Below are positions 24,313 through 31,892 of a stretch of DNA of 64,000 bases, one piece after another; the first letter of the stretch is position 1; each line of letters starts with the position of its first letter. The stretch comes from Pseudoflavonifractor phocaeensis (GTDB lineage: Bacteria; Bacillota; Clostridia; Oscillospirales; Oscillospiraceae). The notes beneath the pieces were generated by a model that saw only the letters and a list, made by a program, of their open reading frames with translations, did no database searches and was not told the DNA's origin. The position numbers and the translations under genes were made by a program. The DNA lies in NCBI RefSeq assembly GCF_021531815.1, contig NZ_JADYUM010000009.1:53115-117114 (forward strand), given 5' to 3'.

Positions 24313-26526
24313 TCAATTAAAGATGTCTGGGGTGTCGGAAAAGAGCCGCCGCACCCGGTCCAGTACGGGCCGGTCCTCAGGGCGGGACAGGCCAGGGTCC
24401 TCCCGCAGCAGGCGGCGGGCGGCCTCCTGGGCCTGGCTGAGCAGGCGCATGTCCCCCGCCAGGTCGGCCAGCTTCATCTGGGGCAGGCCGTGCTGCCGGC
24501 TGCCGAAGAAGTCGCCGGGCCCCCGGAGCTTCAGGTCCTCCTCGGAGATTTTAAAGCCGTCGGTGGTGGAGGCCAGGGTCCGCAGGCGGGCCATGGAGTC
24601 GGGATTTTTGGTGGAGGTGACCAGGACGCAGTAGGACTGGTGCTTGCCCCGGCCCACCCGGCCCCGGAGCTGGTGGAGCTGGCTGAGGCCGAAGTGGTCG
24701 GCGTTCTCGATGACCATGAGGGAGGCGTTGGGCACGTCCACGCCAACTTCAATGACGGTGGTGGCCACCAGCACCTGGATCTCCCCGGCGGCGAAGGCGG
24801 CCATCACGGCCTCCTTCTCTTTGGGGCGCATCTTCCCGTGGAGGATGCCCACCGTCAGGTCGGGGAATACCTCCTTCTGCAGCTTGGCAGCGTAGGTCTT
24901 TACCGCCTTCAGGTCCAGGGAGGGGACCTCCTCTCCCGGCAGGGCGGCGCCGGGGTTCTCCTCCACCGCCGGACAGACCAGATAGACCTGCCGCCCCTCC
25001 GACACCTGCTTGCGGACGAAGTTGTACATCCGCGCCCGCTTGTCCTCCCGGATGACGTAGGTCTCCACGGGGGTGCGGCCGGGGGGCAGCTGGTCGATGA
25101 CGGACACGTCCAGGTCCCCGTAGACGATGAGGGCCAGGGTCCGGGGGATGGGGGTGGCGGACATGACCAGCACATGGGGGGCGGGCATCCCGCCCGTCTC
25201 CGACTTGGCCGCTGTGGGTTCCCCGGGGGATATTTGATTTGTGGTCGGAAGAAGTGAATTCTTCCGACCTTCGCCGCTGGCGCGGCGCCCCACCTGTGGT
25301 GGGGCCCCCGGCGTGGTCGACTTCGCCGCTAAAGCGGCTCGCTGTGCCACGCCGAAGCGGTGCTGCTCGTCGGCCACGATGAGGGCCAGACGGCGGAAAA
25401 CCACCCCGTCGGAGATGAGGGCGTGGGTGCCGATGATAAAGTCGATGTCCCCGTGGGCCAGGGCCTGACGGACCTTCTTTTTCTCCGCCGGGGGCAGAGC
25501 CCCGGTGAGCAGGCCCACCCGCACGCCGGCGGGGGAGAGAAGGGCGGACAGAGAGCGGTAGTGCTGCTCCGCCAGCACCTCGGTGGGGGCCATGAGGGCG
25601 GCCTGATAGCCCCCCTGTGCCGCCAGCCAAGCGGCGTAAGCGGCCACAGCGGTCTTGCCTGAACCCACGTCCCCCTGGACCAGGCGGTTCATGGGGCGGC
25701 CCGAGGCCATGTCGAAGGCCACCTCGTCCATCACCCGTTTCTGAGCCCCCGTGGGCTCGAAGGGGAGCAGGGACCGAAACGTTTTAAAAGGCGGCGTAGG
25801 GATGGCGCAGCCCGGTCCGGCGGCCTCCCGCCGGCGCTTGAGAAAGTCCAGCCCCACCGCCAGATAAAACAGCTCCTCGAAGGTGAGCCGCTCCCGGGCC
25901 AGAGTCAATGCCTCGTCGTTTTCCGGGAAGTGGATGTTCCGGATGGAGAACTCCAGCTCCGCCAGATTGTGGGCCTGACGGACGGACTGGGGCAGCGTCT
26001 CGGGGACGCAGGCGGCGCAGTCCAGGGCCTGCCGGGTGAGGGAGGTCAGCAGATGGTTGGTGATGCCCGCCGTCAGGGGATAGATGGGCATGATGCAGCC
26101 GGTGAAATTTTGCTTGCCCACCCGCTCGAAGATGGGGTTGACCATGGTGCGGCGGCGGCCCTGCTCCTCCACCGTGCCGAAGAAGATGTACTCCTCTCCG
26201 GCCCGGAGGGCCTTCTCCACGTAGCCCTGGTTGAAAAAGGTGAGGTGGAGGGCGCCGGTGTGGTCCACCACCTTGAGCTGCACCAGCTCCAGCCCTTTCC
26301 GGATGCGGGCCAACCGGGGGTGCTCCGCGGCCATGGCGGTGATACAGACCCGGCCCTCCAGGGGGGCGTCCCGGATGGTGTACATCTGCCGCCGGTCCTC
26401 ATAGTCCCGGGGGTAGTAGGCCAGCAGGTCGGCGGCGGTGGACAGGCCCAGCTTTTCCAGCTTTTTGGCCCGCACCTCCCCCACGCCGGAGAACTGGGTC
26501 ATTGGGGTGCCAAGGGTAACGGCCAT
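24313..26526 (-). CDS. recG: ATP-dependent DNA helicase RecG with in-frame insertion
   Basis: RecG remodels stalled replication forks and branched DNA. The 737-residue protein has the N-terminal wedge/OB domain (about 1-220), Walker A GDVGSGKT, the DEQH box, motif III SATPIPRTL, and helicase motif VI QLRGRVGRG. Between RFGVAQRAALAAKS and GGMPAPHVLVMSATPIP it carries about 39 extra residues rich in Pro, Gly and Ser. Removing them gives a canonical RecG sequence, so the insertion is a translated repeat (see 25201-25329). The ATG at 26526 follows AAAGGAGGC. Confidence 0.95.
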   Translation of the reverse strand: MAVTLGTPMTQFSGVGEVRAKKLEKLGLSTAADLLAYYPRDYEDRRQMYTIRDAPLEGRVCITAMAAEHPRLARIRKGLELVQLKVVDHTGALHLTFFNQGYVEKALRAGEEYIFFGTVEEQGRRRTMVNPIFERVGKQNFTGCIMPIYPLTAGITNHLLTSLTRQALDCAACVPETLPQSVRQAHNLAELEFSIRNIHFPENDEALTLARERLTFEELFYLAVGLDFLKRRREAAGPGCAIPTPPFKTFRSLLPFEPTGAQKRVMDEVAFDMASGRPMNRLVQGDVGSGKTAVAAYAAWLAAQGGYQAALMAPTEVLAEQHYRSLSALLSPAGVRVGLLTGALPPAEKKKVRQALAHGDIDFIIGTHALISDGVVFRRLALIVADEQHRFGVAQRAALAAKSTTPGAPPQVGRRASGEGRKNSLLPTTNQISPGEPTAAKSETGGMPAPHVLVMSATPIPRTLALIVYGDLDVSVIDQLPPGRTPVETYVIREDKRARMYNFVRKQVSEGRQVYLVCPAVEENPGAALPGEEVPSLDLKAVKTYAAKLQKEVFPDLTVGILHGKMRPKEKEAVMAAFAAGEIQVLVATTVIEVGVDVPNASLMVIENADHFGLSQLHQLRGRVGRGKHQSYCVLVTSTKNPDSMARLRTLASTTDGFKISEEDLKLRGPGDFFGSRQHGLPQMKLADLAGDMRLLSQAQEAARRLLREDPGLSRPEDRPVLDRVRRLFSDTPDIFN
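25201..25329. repeat. 117-bp in-frame palindromic insertion in recG with 12-bp direct repeats
   Basis: CGACTTGGCCGC (25201-25212) and CGACTTCGCCGC (25318-25329) match at 11 of 12 positions and are 117 bp apart, exactly 39 codons. Between them are several hairpins: GGTCGGAAGAA / TTCTTCCGACC near 25240-25269 and CCCCACC / GGTGGGG near 25289-25304. The pattern (flanking duplication, internal palindromes, reading frame kept) is that of a small mobile repeat inserted into a coding region. Confidence 0.72.
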
Positions 26527-26625
26527 GGGGGATGCCTCCTTTCCGTAAACTTTGAATTATTATTCTACCATATCTTTTGAGGAGAGTAAAGACGGTCCAT
26601 TAATCCTCGGCGTATCCGTGCCGGG

Positions 26626-26654
26626 TTGAAAAAAGTGCGGATACCAACTATAAT
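26626..26654 (+). promoter_or_regulatory. Sigma-A promoter for alpha/beta hydrolase
   Basis: TTGAAA (26626-26631) and TATAAT (26649-26654) with 17-bp spacing, 36 bp before the hydrolase ATG. Confidence 0.8.
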
Positions 26655-26690
26655 CAGGCACAAGAAATAAGCTTGAAAGGAGCGGCCATT

Positions 26691-27290
26691 ATGAAAAAGG
26701 CGATCCTATATATACAGGGAAAAGGCGGCAGCGCGGCAGAAGCGGAACATTACAAAAGGCTTTGCCCGGAATATGATGTGTTCGGGCTGGATTATCAGTT
26801 CTCCACCCCGTGGGAGACAAAGCCCGAGATCATTTCCGGATATGAAAGCCTGAAGGAGAAGTGTGGCTCCGTCATCCTCGTCGCCAACAGTATCGGCGCT
26901 TTTTTTGCCATGAATGCTTTGACCGGACGGAAAATTGAACGGGCATTATTGATCTCCCCTATTGTCAATATGGAGCGGCTCATTTTGGATATGATGCAGT
27001 GGGCAAATGTGACGGAAGCGGAGCTGCGGGAAAAACGAGAAATTGAGACCTCTTTTGGAGAGGTCCTGTCATGGGACTATCTTTGCTATGTACGGGAAAA
27101 TCCCATTGTGTGGACCATACCTACGGATATTCTGTACGCCGGAAAGGATTCCCTCACCTCCTACGAGACGGTGTCCCGGTTTGCCGGCAAGATCAACGCT
27201 TCGTTGACGGTGATGGAACACGGGGAGCACTGGTTTCATACGGAGGAGCAAATGAATTTTTTGGATGGTTGGCTCAAACGCTGTATCTGA
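26691..27290 (+). CDS. Alpha/beta hydrolase (199 aa)
   Basis: This small alpha/beta-hydrolase fold protein has an N-terminal strand KKAILYIQGKGGSAAEAEHY, a likely nucleophile serine in VANSIGAFFAMNAL, an Asp-bearing segment TDILYAGKDSLTS and a C-terminal GEHWFH supplying the histidine. The oxyanion region IQGKGG resembles that of YqiA/UPF0227-like esterases. The substrate is unknown. GAAAGGAG precedes the ATG at 26691, which I prefer over an in-frame ATG 18 bp upstream. Its codon use is less GC-biased than its neighbours, so horizontal acquisition is possible. Confidence 0.78.
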   Translation: MKKAILYIQGKGGSAAEAEHYKRLCPEYDVFGLDYQFSTPWETKPEIISGYESLKEKCGSVILVANSIGAFFAMNALTGRKIERALLISPIVNMERLILDMMQWANVTEAELREKREIETSFGEVLSWDYLCYVRENPIVWTIPTDILYAGKDSLTSYETVSRFAGKINASLTVMEHGEHWFHTEEQMNFLDGWLKRCI

Positions 27291-27373
27291 ATGTCCACCT
27301 TTTTCTGGCCTTTTTCGCCGGAGCGTGGTATACTTTTGCCATCACGGAAACTGCTGAATTTACGGAGGTACTT

Positions 27374-27961
27374 ATGTCCTGCAAAGAGGAGTTTATTGAG
27401 ATTTTCAAGACCTACATCACCCGGGACGGCGCCGACAAGCTGCTGGACTACCTGGAGCACAAGAGCGACTTCTTCACCGCCCCCGCCTCCGCCCGGTATC
27501 ACGGGGCCTACGAGGGCGGCCTGTGCGAGCACAGCCTGAACGTGTACCACTGCCTGGTGGACTACCTCCAGCGGGAGCGGGTCCAGGAGCTGTACGGCCT
27601 GGAGTACAGCGAGGAGTCTGTGGCCATCGTGGCCCTGTGCCACGACCTGTGCAAGATCGGCTGCTACAAACGGGGCACCCGGAACGTGAAGGACGAGAAC
27701 GGCAAGTGGCAGGCGGTGCCCACCTACACCTTTGACGACCCCCTGCCCTACGGCCACGGGGAGAAGAGCGTGTACATCACCAACGGCTTCATCCGCCTGA
27801 CCCGGGAGGAGGCCATGGCCATCCGCTGGCACATGGGCTTCTCGGGCACCGAGGACAGCCGCACCGTGGGCCAGGCATTCCAGAAGTACCCCCTGGCCTT
27901 CGCCCTGGCCACCGCGGACATGGAGGCCTCCTACTTCCTGGAGAACGAGGACAGAATATAA
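27374..27961 (+). CDS. HD-domain phosphohydrolase
   Basis: This 195-residue HD superfamily protein has metal ligands visible as GGLCEHSLNV (His), CHDLCKIG (His-Asp), and later histidines in YGHGEK and RWHMGF. The arrangement resembles the HD domain of YhaM-type 3'-5' exonucleases, without the OB domain, and small phage or chromosomal HD proteins. Nucleotide or cyclic phosphate hydrolysis is likely; the substrate is unknown. The ATG at 27374 follows GGAGGT. A strong bidirectional terminator follows the stop. Confidence 0.85.
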   Translation: MSCKEEFIEIFKTYITRDGADKLLDYLEHKSDFFTAPASARYHGAYEGGLCEHSLNVYHCLVDYLQRERVQELYGLEYSEESVAIVALCHDLCKIGCYKRGTRNVKDENGKWQAVPTYTFDDPLPYGHGEKSVYITNGFIRLTREEAMAIRWHMGFSGTEDSRTVGQAFQKYPLAFALATADMEASYFLENEDRI

Positions 27962-27974
27962 ACGCGGAAAACAA

Positions 27975-28012
27975 GATACCCCGGCGGCCATCGGCCGCCG
28001 GGGTATCATTTT
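27975..28012. terminator. Bidirectional terminator, HD gene and dehydratase-like gene
   Basis: A 15-bp perfect stem GATACCCCGGCGGCC with its complement, loop ATC, then ATTTTG. It serves both the plus-strand HD gene and the converging TPP-regulated operon that ends at 28021. Confidence 0.85.
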
Positions 28013-28020
28013 GAAACGGG

Positions 28021-29154
28021 TCAGCTTTTCTGATCCATGAGCTCACACAGGGTATCCAGCCGCAGCTCAAATTGGGCGGCGGAGAAGGCCTCCGGGTCCC
28101 CCTGATCCCCATGGAAGGAAACCACCGGCACCTCCAGCTCCCGGCCCAGCCGCCGCTCAGTCTCCTGGAGGGCGCCGCACCAGGGACGGCAGCTCCGGTT
28201 GTAGTGGACGAGGATCCCCTCCACCCGGTACCGGCGGCACAGCTCCGTGCGCATCTCCAGCCCCCGTTCCAGGGACACCCCGTTGATGGTGCCGCAGTAG
28301 GCACGGATCAAGCCGTCCAGGTCTTCATAACGAAAGCCCAGGGAGGGGGTGAGGGTGTCGGCCACGATCTGGACATTTTTCCGGTCCAGCAGGTCCACCA
28401 CCCGGTCCAGCGCCGGCCAGCAGGGCGTGCCCTCCCAGAAGATCCGGCGCTTGGGACTGCCCCCGGGCCGGACAGCCCGGCTCTGCAATTTCCCGGCCAG
28501 GGCCTCCAACTGCTGTTCCGTCTCCTTGGCGCACCGCCCCGTCACCATCAGGGGCATGTAGTCAAACAGCTCCATGTTTCCCAGGGGGGAGGGGGAGGCC
28601 AGGGCTGCGTCCATCACCCGCTGCCAGGCCTGGGCGGAGCGGTTGGCCTGACGGCAGACCTCCTGAAAACGCAGGGGGTCCCACCGCCGCCCGGTCAGCT
28701 CTTCCAGGCCCCGGACCACCTCCGTGATCTGGGCGCGGAGGTAGGCCACCAGGGAGGGGGAGGGCTCCCTGTCCTCTTGGTAGGGAAAATCCAGCAGGAA
28801 CAGGGGAATGTCCAGCGTCCGGGCCAGGGCCCGGTACCACTGGAGCATCCCGGAGCAGATGTTGTTGCAGCACAGGAGAAAGTCGGGCCGGGGCGGTCCG
28901 CCTGCCGTCTGTCCGGCTGCCAGGGCCATCCCCATCCGGACGTAGGAGCACAGGTCCCGGCAGTAGCCCATCTCCTCCGCGGCTTGGCACAGGGCGGAAC
29001 TCTCACCCCGACAGGAGGCCGCGGCCGCGGCGCTCTCGGGACAAAAGACCGTCAGCCCCAGGGCGGCGGGGATCTCCAGAGGGAATTTGGTGGACATCCA
29101 TCCCACCCATTCCCGGCCGGAGCCGGCCGGTTGGGCGCGCGCTTCCCGGGCCAC
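28021..29154 (-). CDS. 2-hydroxyacyl-CoA dehydratase D-subunit (HgdB)-like protein
   Basis: This 377-residue protein belongs to the 2-hydroxyacyl-CoA dehydratase / benzoyl-CoA reductase subunit family (PF06050). Visible are VGWMSTKFPLEIPAALG at the start, a cysteine patch CCNNIC near residue 95, GTPCW near 250, SCRPWC near 325 and the C-terminal GDQGDPEAFSAAQFELR. Such proteins bind an iron-sulfur cluster and normally work with a second subunit and an ATP-dependent activator; neither is encoded nearby. Its GTG start lies 4 bp after the thiW stop, so it is coupled to thiW and under the TPP riboswitch. Its function there is unknown. An internal ATG at 29097 is an alternative start but would lose the conserved VGW. 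Confidence 0.82.
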   Translation of the reverse strand: MAREARAQPAGSGREWVGWMSTKFPLEIPAALGLTVFCPESAAAAASCRGESSALCQAAEEMGYCRDLCSYVRMGMALAAGQTAGGPPRPDFLLCCNNICSGMLQWYRALARTLDIPLFLLDFPYQEDREPSPSLVAYLRAQITEVVRGLEELTGRRWDPLRFQEVCRQANRSAQAWQRVMDAALASPSPLGNMELFDYMPLMVTGRCAKETEQQLEALAGKLQSRAVRPGGSPKRRIFWEGTPCWPALDRVVDLLDRKNVQIVADTLTPSLGFRYEDLDGLIRAYCGTINGVSLERGLEMRTELCRRYRVEGILVHYNRSCRPWCGALQETERRLGRELEVPVVSFHGDQGDPEAFSAAQFELRLDTLCELMDQKS

Positions 29155-29158
29155 GGCT

Positions 29159-29674
29159 TCAGTCCATGTGGCTGATGTCCCGCATGGCCGCCATGGCGCC
29201 GTCCTTGTTCAGGATGAACACCAGCACCGCGGCGATGATGGAGCCGGTCACCGCCACCGTCATGAAGGGCAGGAAATAGGTGAACAGGCCGCAGGCCTTG
29301 CCCAGCAGGTACTTGGCGATGGGGTAGGCCATGATGGAGGCCAGGATGCCGGTGCCCACCATCTCGCCCAGGCAGGCGGTCCAGATCTTGGGCCAGCGGC
29401 GGTACAGCAGGCCGGCCAGCAGGGCGCCGCACATGCTGCCGGGGAAGGCCATGATGGTGCCGGTGCCCAGCATGTTCCGGATCAGGCTGACGCAGAAGGC
29501 CATGCCCACGGAGTACCAGGGACCCAGGAACACGCCGGCGATCACGTTGATGACGCTCTGAGTGGGGCAGCAGCGGGTGAAGCCCACGGGGATGGACAGG
29601 GTGCCGCCCACAACGCCCACCGCCGCCAGGATGCCGGCCAGGGCGATCTTCTGAATGGTCTTACGGTCAAACAT
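29159..29674 (-). CDS. thiW: ECF transporter S component ThiW (thiazole uptake)
   Basis: ThiW is the substrate-binding membrane subunit of an energy-coupling-factor importer, predicted to take up hydroxyethylthiazole for thiamine synthesis. The 171-residue protein has five or six membrane segments with the family motifs GGTLSIPVG and TRCCPTQSVINVIAGVFLGP, and GTGTIMAFPGSMCGALLAG. It is preceded by a TPP riboswitch on the same strand, which fits. The shared ECF ATPases and T subunit are not in this window. AAAGGAG precedes the ATG. Confidence 0.93.
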   Translation of the reverse strand: MFDRKTIQKIALAGILAAVGVVGGTLSIPVGFTRCCPTQSVINVIAGVFLGPWYSVGMAFCVSLIRNMLGTGTIMAFPGSMCGALLAGLLYRRWPKIWTACLGEMVGTGILASIMAYPIAKYLLGKACGLFTYFLPFMTVAVTGSIIAAVLVFILNKDGAMAAMRDISHMD

Positions 29675-29948
29675 AAAAAAACTCCTTTCAAATGAACGGG
29701 GAAAACCGCGTCAAAAGGCAGCGACTCCCCCGCTTCCGGCCCATTGGGCCACAAACAGGGTCCGGAGAGCCCCGCATGGCGGGCCTCCCACGGTTCGGTC
29801 GAGGCTTACTGGCCTCCTCTCACGCCGGAACACGGCTTCCCATCGCTGCGTCTCTGGCACGGGCACAGGGCGCTCCCCCTCTGCCCGCTCCCGGTCCAGG
29901 ACCGGGGCGCCCGCGGTTTTCTCCTCCCTTCGAAAAGAGCTGTGGTTG
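29675..29948 (-). other. Long leader between TPP terminator and thiW, with repeat blocks
   Basis: These 274 bases lie after the riboswitch terminator and before thiW. I see no gene. Blocks CACAAACAG, CCCCGC-ATG and CGGCTTCCCATCGCT (plus-strand orientation, about 29750-29847) resemble blocks in the leader of the queT-type gene at 34551-34714. Confidence 0.55.
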
Positions 29949-29978
29949 AAAAAATGGAGCCGCCCGGTGGGCGGCTCC
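29949..29978 (-). terminator. Riboswitch-controlled terminator
   Basis: On the minus strand a 10-bp stem GGAGCCGCCC / GGGCGGCTCC is followed by ATTTTTTC. It lies just after the TPP aptamer and is the expected off-switch platform. Confidence 0.88.
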
Positions 29979-29994
29979 GTGTCATCACAAGCGC

Positions 29995-30090
29995 ACAGCT
30001 ATGACTACCTACGGTGGCATTACCCACATCAGGTGGAAGGGTCGAAGCGCATTAGCTTCCTCTCAGCCCGCCTGCGCGAGCTCCCCTGTT
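29995..30090 (-). ncRNA. TPP (thiamine pyrophosphate) riboswitch aptamer
   Basis: Read on the minus strand, the conserved TPP motifs occur in order: GGGG start near 30086, GGCTGAGAG, ACCCTT, ACCTGATGTGGGTAATGCCA and CGTAGG. It lies between a consensus promoter and an intrinsic terminator and controls thiW plus the HgdB-like gene. Binding of TPP should favour termination. Confidence 0.95.
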
Positions 30091-30101
30091 TTTCGCATCG
30101 T

Positions 30102-30130
30102 ATCATACTCCCTTTTTTGCCGCCTGTCAA
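30102..30130 (-). promoter_or_regulatory. Sigma-A promoter for TPP-riboswitch operon
   Basis: Minus strand TTGACA (30130-30125) and TATGAT (30107-30102) with 17-bp spacing; transcription would start just before the aptamer. Confidence 0.88.
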
Positions 30131-30159
30131 GGGGCGGCTCCGAGGGGAGTAAAAGAATG

Positions 30160-31767
30160 TCAATCCTGGGCCGGACAGCCCTTTCTGCGCAGGAAGCGCC
30201 CGGGCAGTGCGCCGGTGGGCCGGTGGCCCCGCATGATGACCTGACCGCCGACCACCACGGTCTCGATTCCGTCGCTGAGCAGCTTGGGCTGGGCGAAGGT
30301 GGCCCGGTCCATGACCTTCCCCGGGTCAAAGACGGTGATGTCCGCCCAATTGCCCACCTTCAGTTGGCCGATCCCCTCCAGGCCGTACACCTGGGCGGGC
30401 AGAGCGGTCAGCTTGTGGACCGCGGCGGCGATCCCCTCCGGCGCGGTCAGGTCGGCATACCGGCCCAGGTACCGGGTGAAGGAGCCGAACAGCCGGGGGT
30501 GGTGCTTCTGGCCCACGGTGATGCCGTCGCTGCATACCATGATGCGGGGGGAGGACAGGGCGGCGGCCACATCCTCCTCAGACATGCCCTGGAGAATGGC
30601 GGCCACCTGGCCCCGCTCCTCCAGGAGCAGGTCGAGGATGAACTCTCCGGGACTCTTGTTCAGCCGGGCGCCGCCTTCCGTCAGGCTCAGTCCCTCCAGC
30701 GCCCGGTTTTTCTCCGACTCTACCGAGGCGATCCGGATGCGGTCGTAGCCGATGTTGACCACCCGGTTGTCCCAGCCCTCCATGCCGTTTTGGAAGATGT
30801 TCAGGATCTCATTCCGCTTGTCGGGAGACTGCAAAATGGCCAGCAGGCCGTCCATGCCGCCGCTCATGGTCCAGGGCGGCAGGATAACGGTCATGGTAGT
30901 GCTGGACGCGTCGTAGGGGTAGCTGTCGCCGTAGATCTGCAGGCCTGCCTCCGCCTCCTGCTCCATCCGGGCCAGCACCTGCTTCACCTTGCCGTGGTTG
31001 GGACGGCCCACTGCCTTCAGGTGGGAGAGGATCAGCGGCACGCCGGACTGGCGCGCGATGGTGATGGCCTCCTCAACGGCCTCCAGCAGCCGGTTCCCCT
31101 CGTTGCGCATGTGGGTGGTGTAGATCCCGCCCCTCTGGGCGCAGATCCGGGCCAGCTGGATCAGCTCCTCCGTGTCAGTAAATACGCCGGGGGCGTACAC
31201 CAGGCCGGTGGACAGGCCGAAGGCGCCGCTGTCCAGTTCCCGGACCAGCAGGGCCTTCATCTCTTCCAGCTCGGCGGCAGTTGCCTTGCGGTCCTCAAAG
31301 TCCATGGCGTTGATCCGCAGGTTGCCCTGACCCACGAAGGTGCCCTGGTTGATGGCCATGCCCCGGCGGAGCACCTCACGGCGGTAGCCCTCCAGGTCCT
31401 GCCAGGGCCAGCGGTCCGTCCGGCCCAAAACAGACCCGGTGTAATCCCGGATCTCCTGTTCCGCCTTGGGGAGCGCGGGGTAGGCGGAGAGGCCGCACTG
31501 TCCGGTCAATTCGGTGGTCACGCCCTGGGAGGCTTTGGCCAGACAGTCCGGCTCCTGCCACACCGAGAGCTCGGAGTGCGCGTGGACGTCGATGAAGCCG
31601 GGGGAAACCACCAGACCTTCGGCGTCCAAGACCTCATGGGCGTCCTGGTCCAGCTTGCCCATGGCGGCGATGCGTCCCCCGATGATACCGATGTCCTGAC
31701 AGTCGCCCCTGGCGGTCAGGCTGCCGTCGTAGACGGAGCCGTTTCGAATCAGCAGATCAAATTTCAT
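30160..31767 (-). CDS. N-acyl-D-amino-acid deacylase / D-aminoacylase family amidohydrolase
   Basis: This 535-residue metal-dependent amidohydrolase has the N-terminal motif DLLIRNGSVYDG, metal site GFIDVHAHSE and the cysteine in TGQCGLS that bridges the metal in D-aminoacylases. THMRNEG, LSHLKAVG and late CSDGITVG carry further ligands. It hydrolyses N-acyl-D-amino acids or related N-acyl or carbamoyl compounds, giving D-amino acids; the exact substrate cannot be fixed. The ATG at 31767 is preferred because it starts the conserved MKFDLLIRNG; an upstream ATG at 31800 is possible. It appears to be a single gene. Confidence 0.87.
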   Translation of the reverse strand: MKFDLLIRNGSVYDGSLTARGDCQDIGIIGGRIAAMGKLDQDAHEVLDAEGLVVSPGFIDVHAHSELSVWQEPDCLAKASQGVTTELTGQCGLSAYPALPKAEQEIRDYTGSVLGRTDRWPWQDLEGYRREVLRRGMAINQGTFVGQGNLRINAMDFEDRKATAAELEEMKALLVRELDSGAFGLSTGLVYAPGVFTDTEELIQLARICAQRGGIYTTHMRNEGNRLLEAVEEAITIARQSGVPLILSHLKAVGRPNHGKVKQVLARMEQEAEAGLQIYGDSYPYDASSTTMTVILPPWTMSGGMDGLLAILQSPDKRNEILNIFQNGMEGWDNRVVNIGYDRIRIASVESEKNRALEGLSLTEGGARLNKSPGEFILDLLLEERGQVAAILQGMSEEDVAAALSSPRIMVCSDGITVGQKHHPRLFGSFTRYLGRYADLTAPEGIAAAVHKLTALPAQVYGLEGIGQLKVGNWADITVFDPGKVMDRATFAQPKLLSDGIETVVVGGQVIMRGHRPTGALPGRFLRRKGCPAQD

Positions 31768-31845
31768 CTTTCTCACATCCCTTTCATCATGAATACCCAT
31801 TTGCTTTACTATAGTACATTAAAGAAGCAAAGTCAATTACAACAC

Positions 31846-31876
31846 AAAGGACCGGGATGATTTATCCCGGTCCTTT
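31846..31876 (-). terminator. Terminator after ftsH
   Basis: A 13-bp stem AAAGGACCGGGAT / ATCCCGGTCCTTT, 17 bp beyond the ftsH stop, followed on the minus strand by TGTGTTG. Confidence 0.75.
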
Positions 31877-31892
31877 GGACTGGACAAGAGTC

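Noticed and set aside
26691..27290. Genomic island around the lower-GC hydrolase gene
   Set aside because: Only this one gene has unusual composition; no integrase, attachment repeat or tRNA is near, so an island is not supported.
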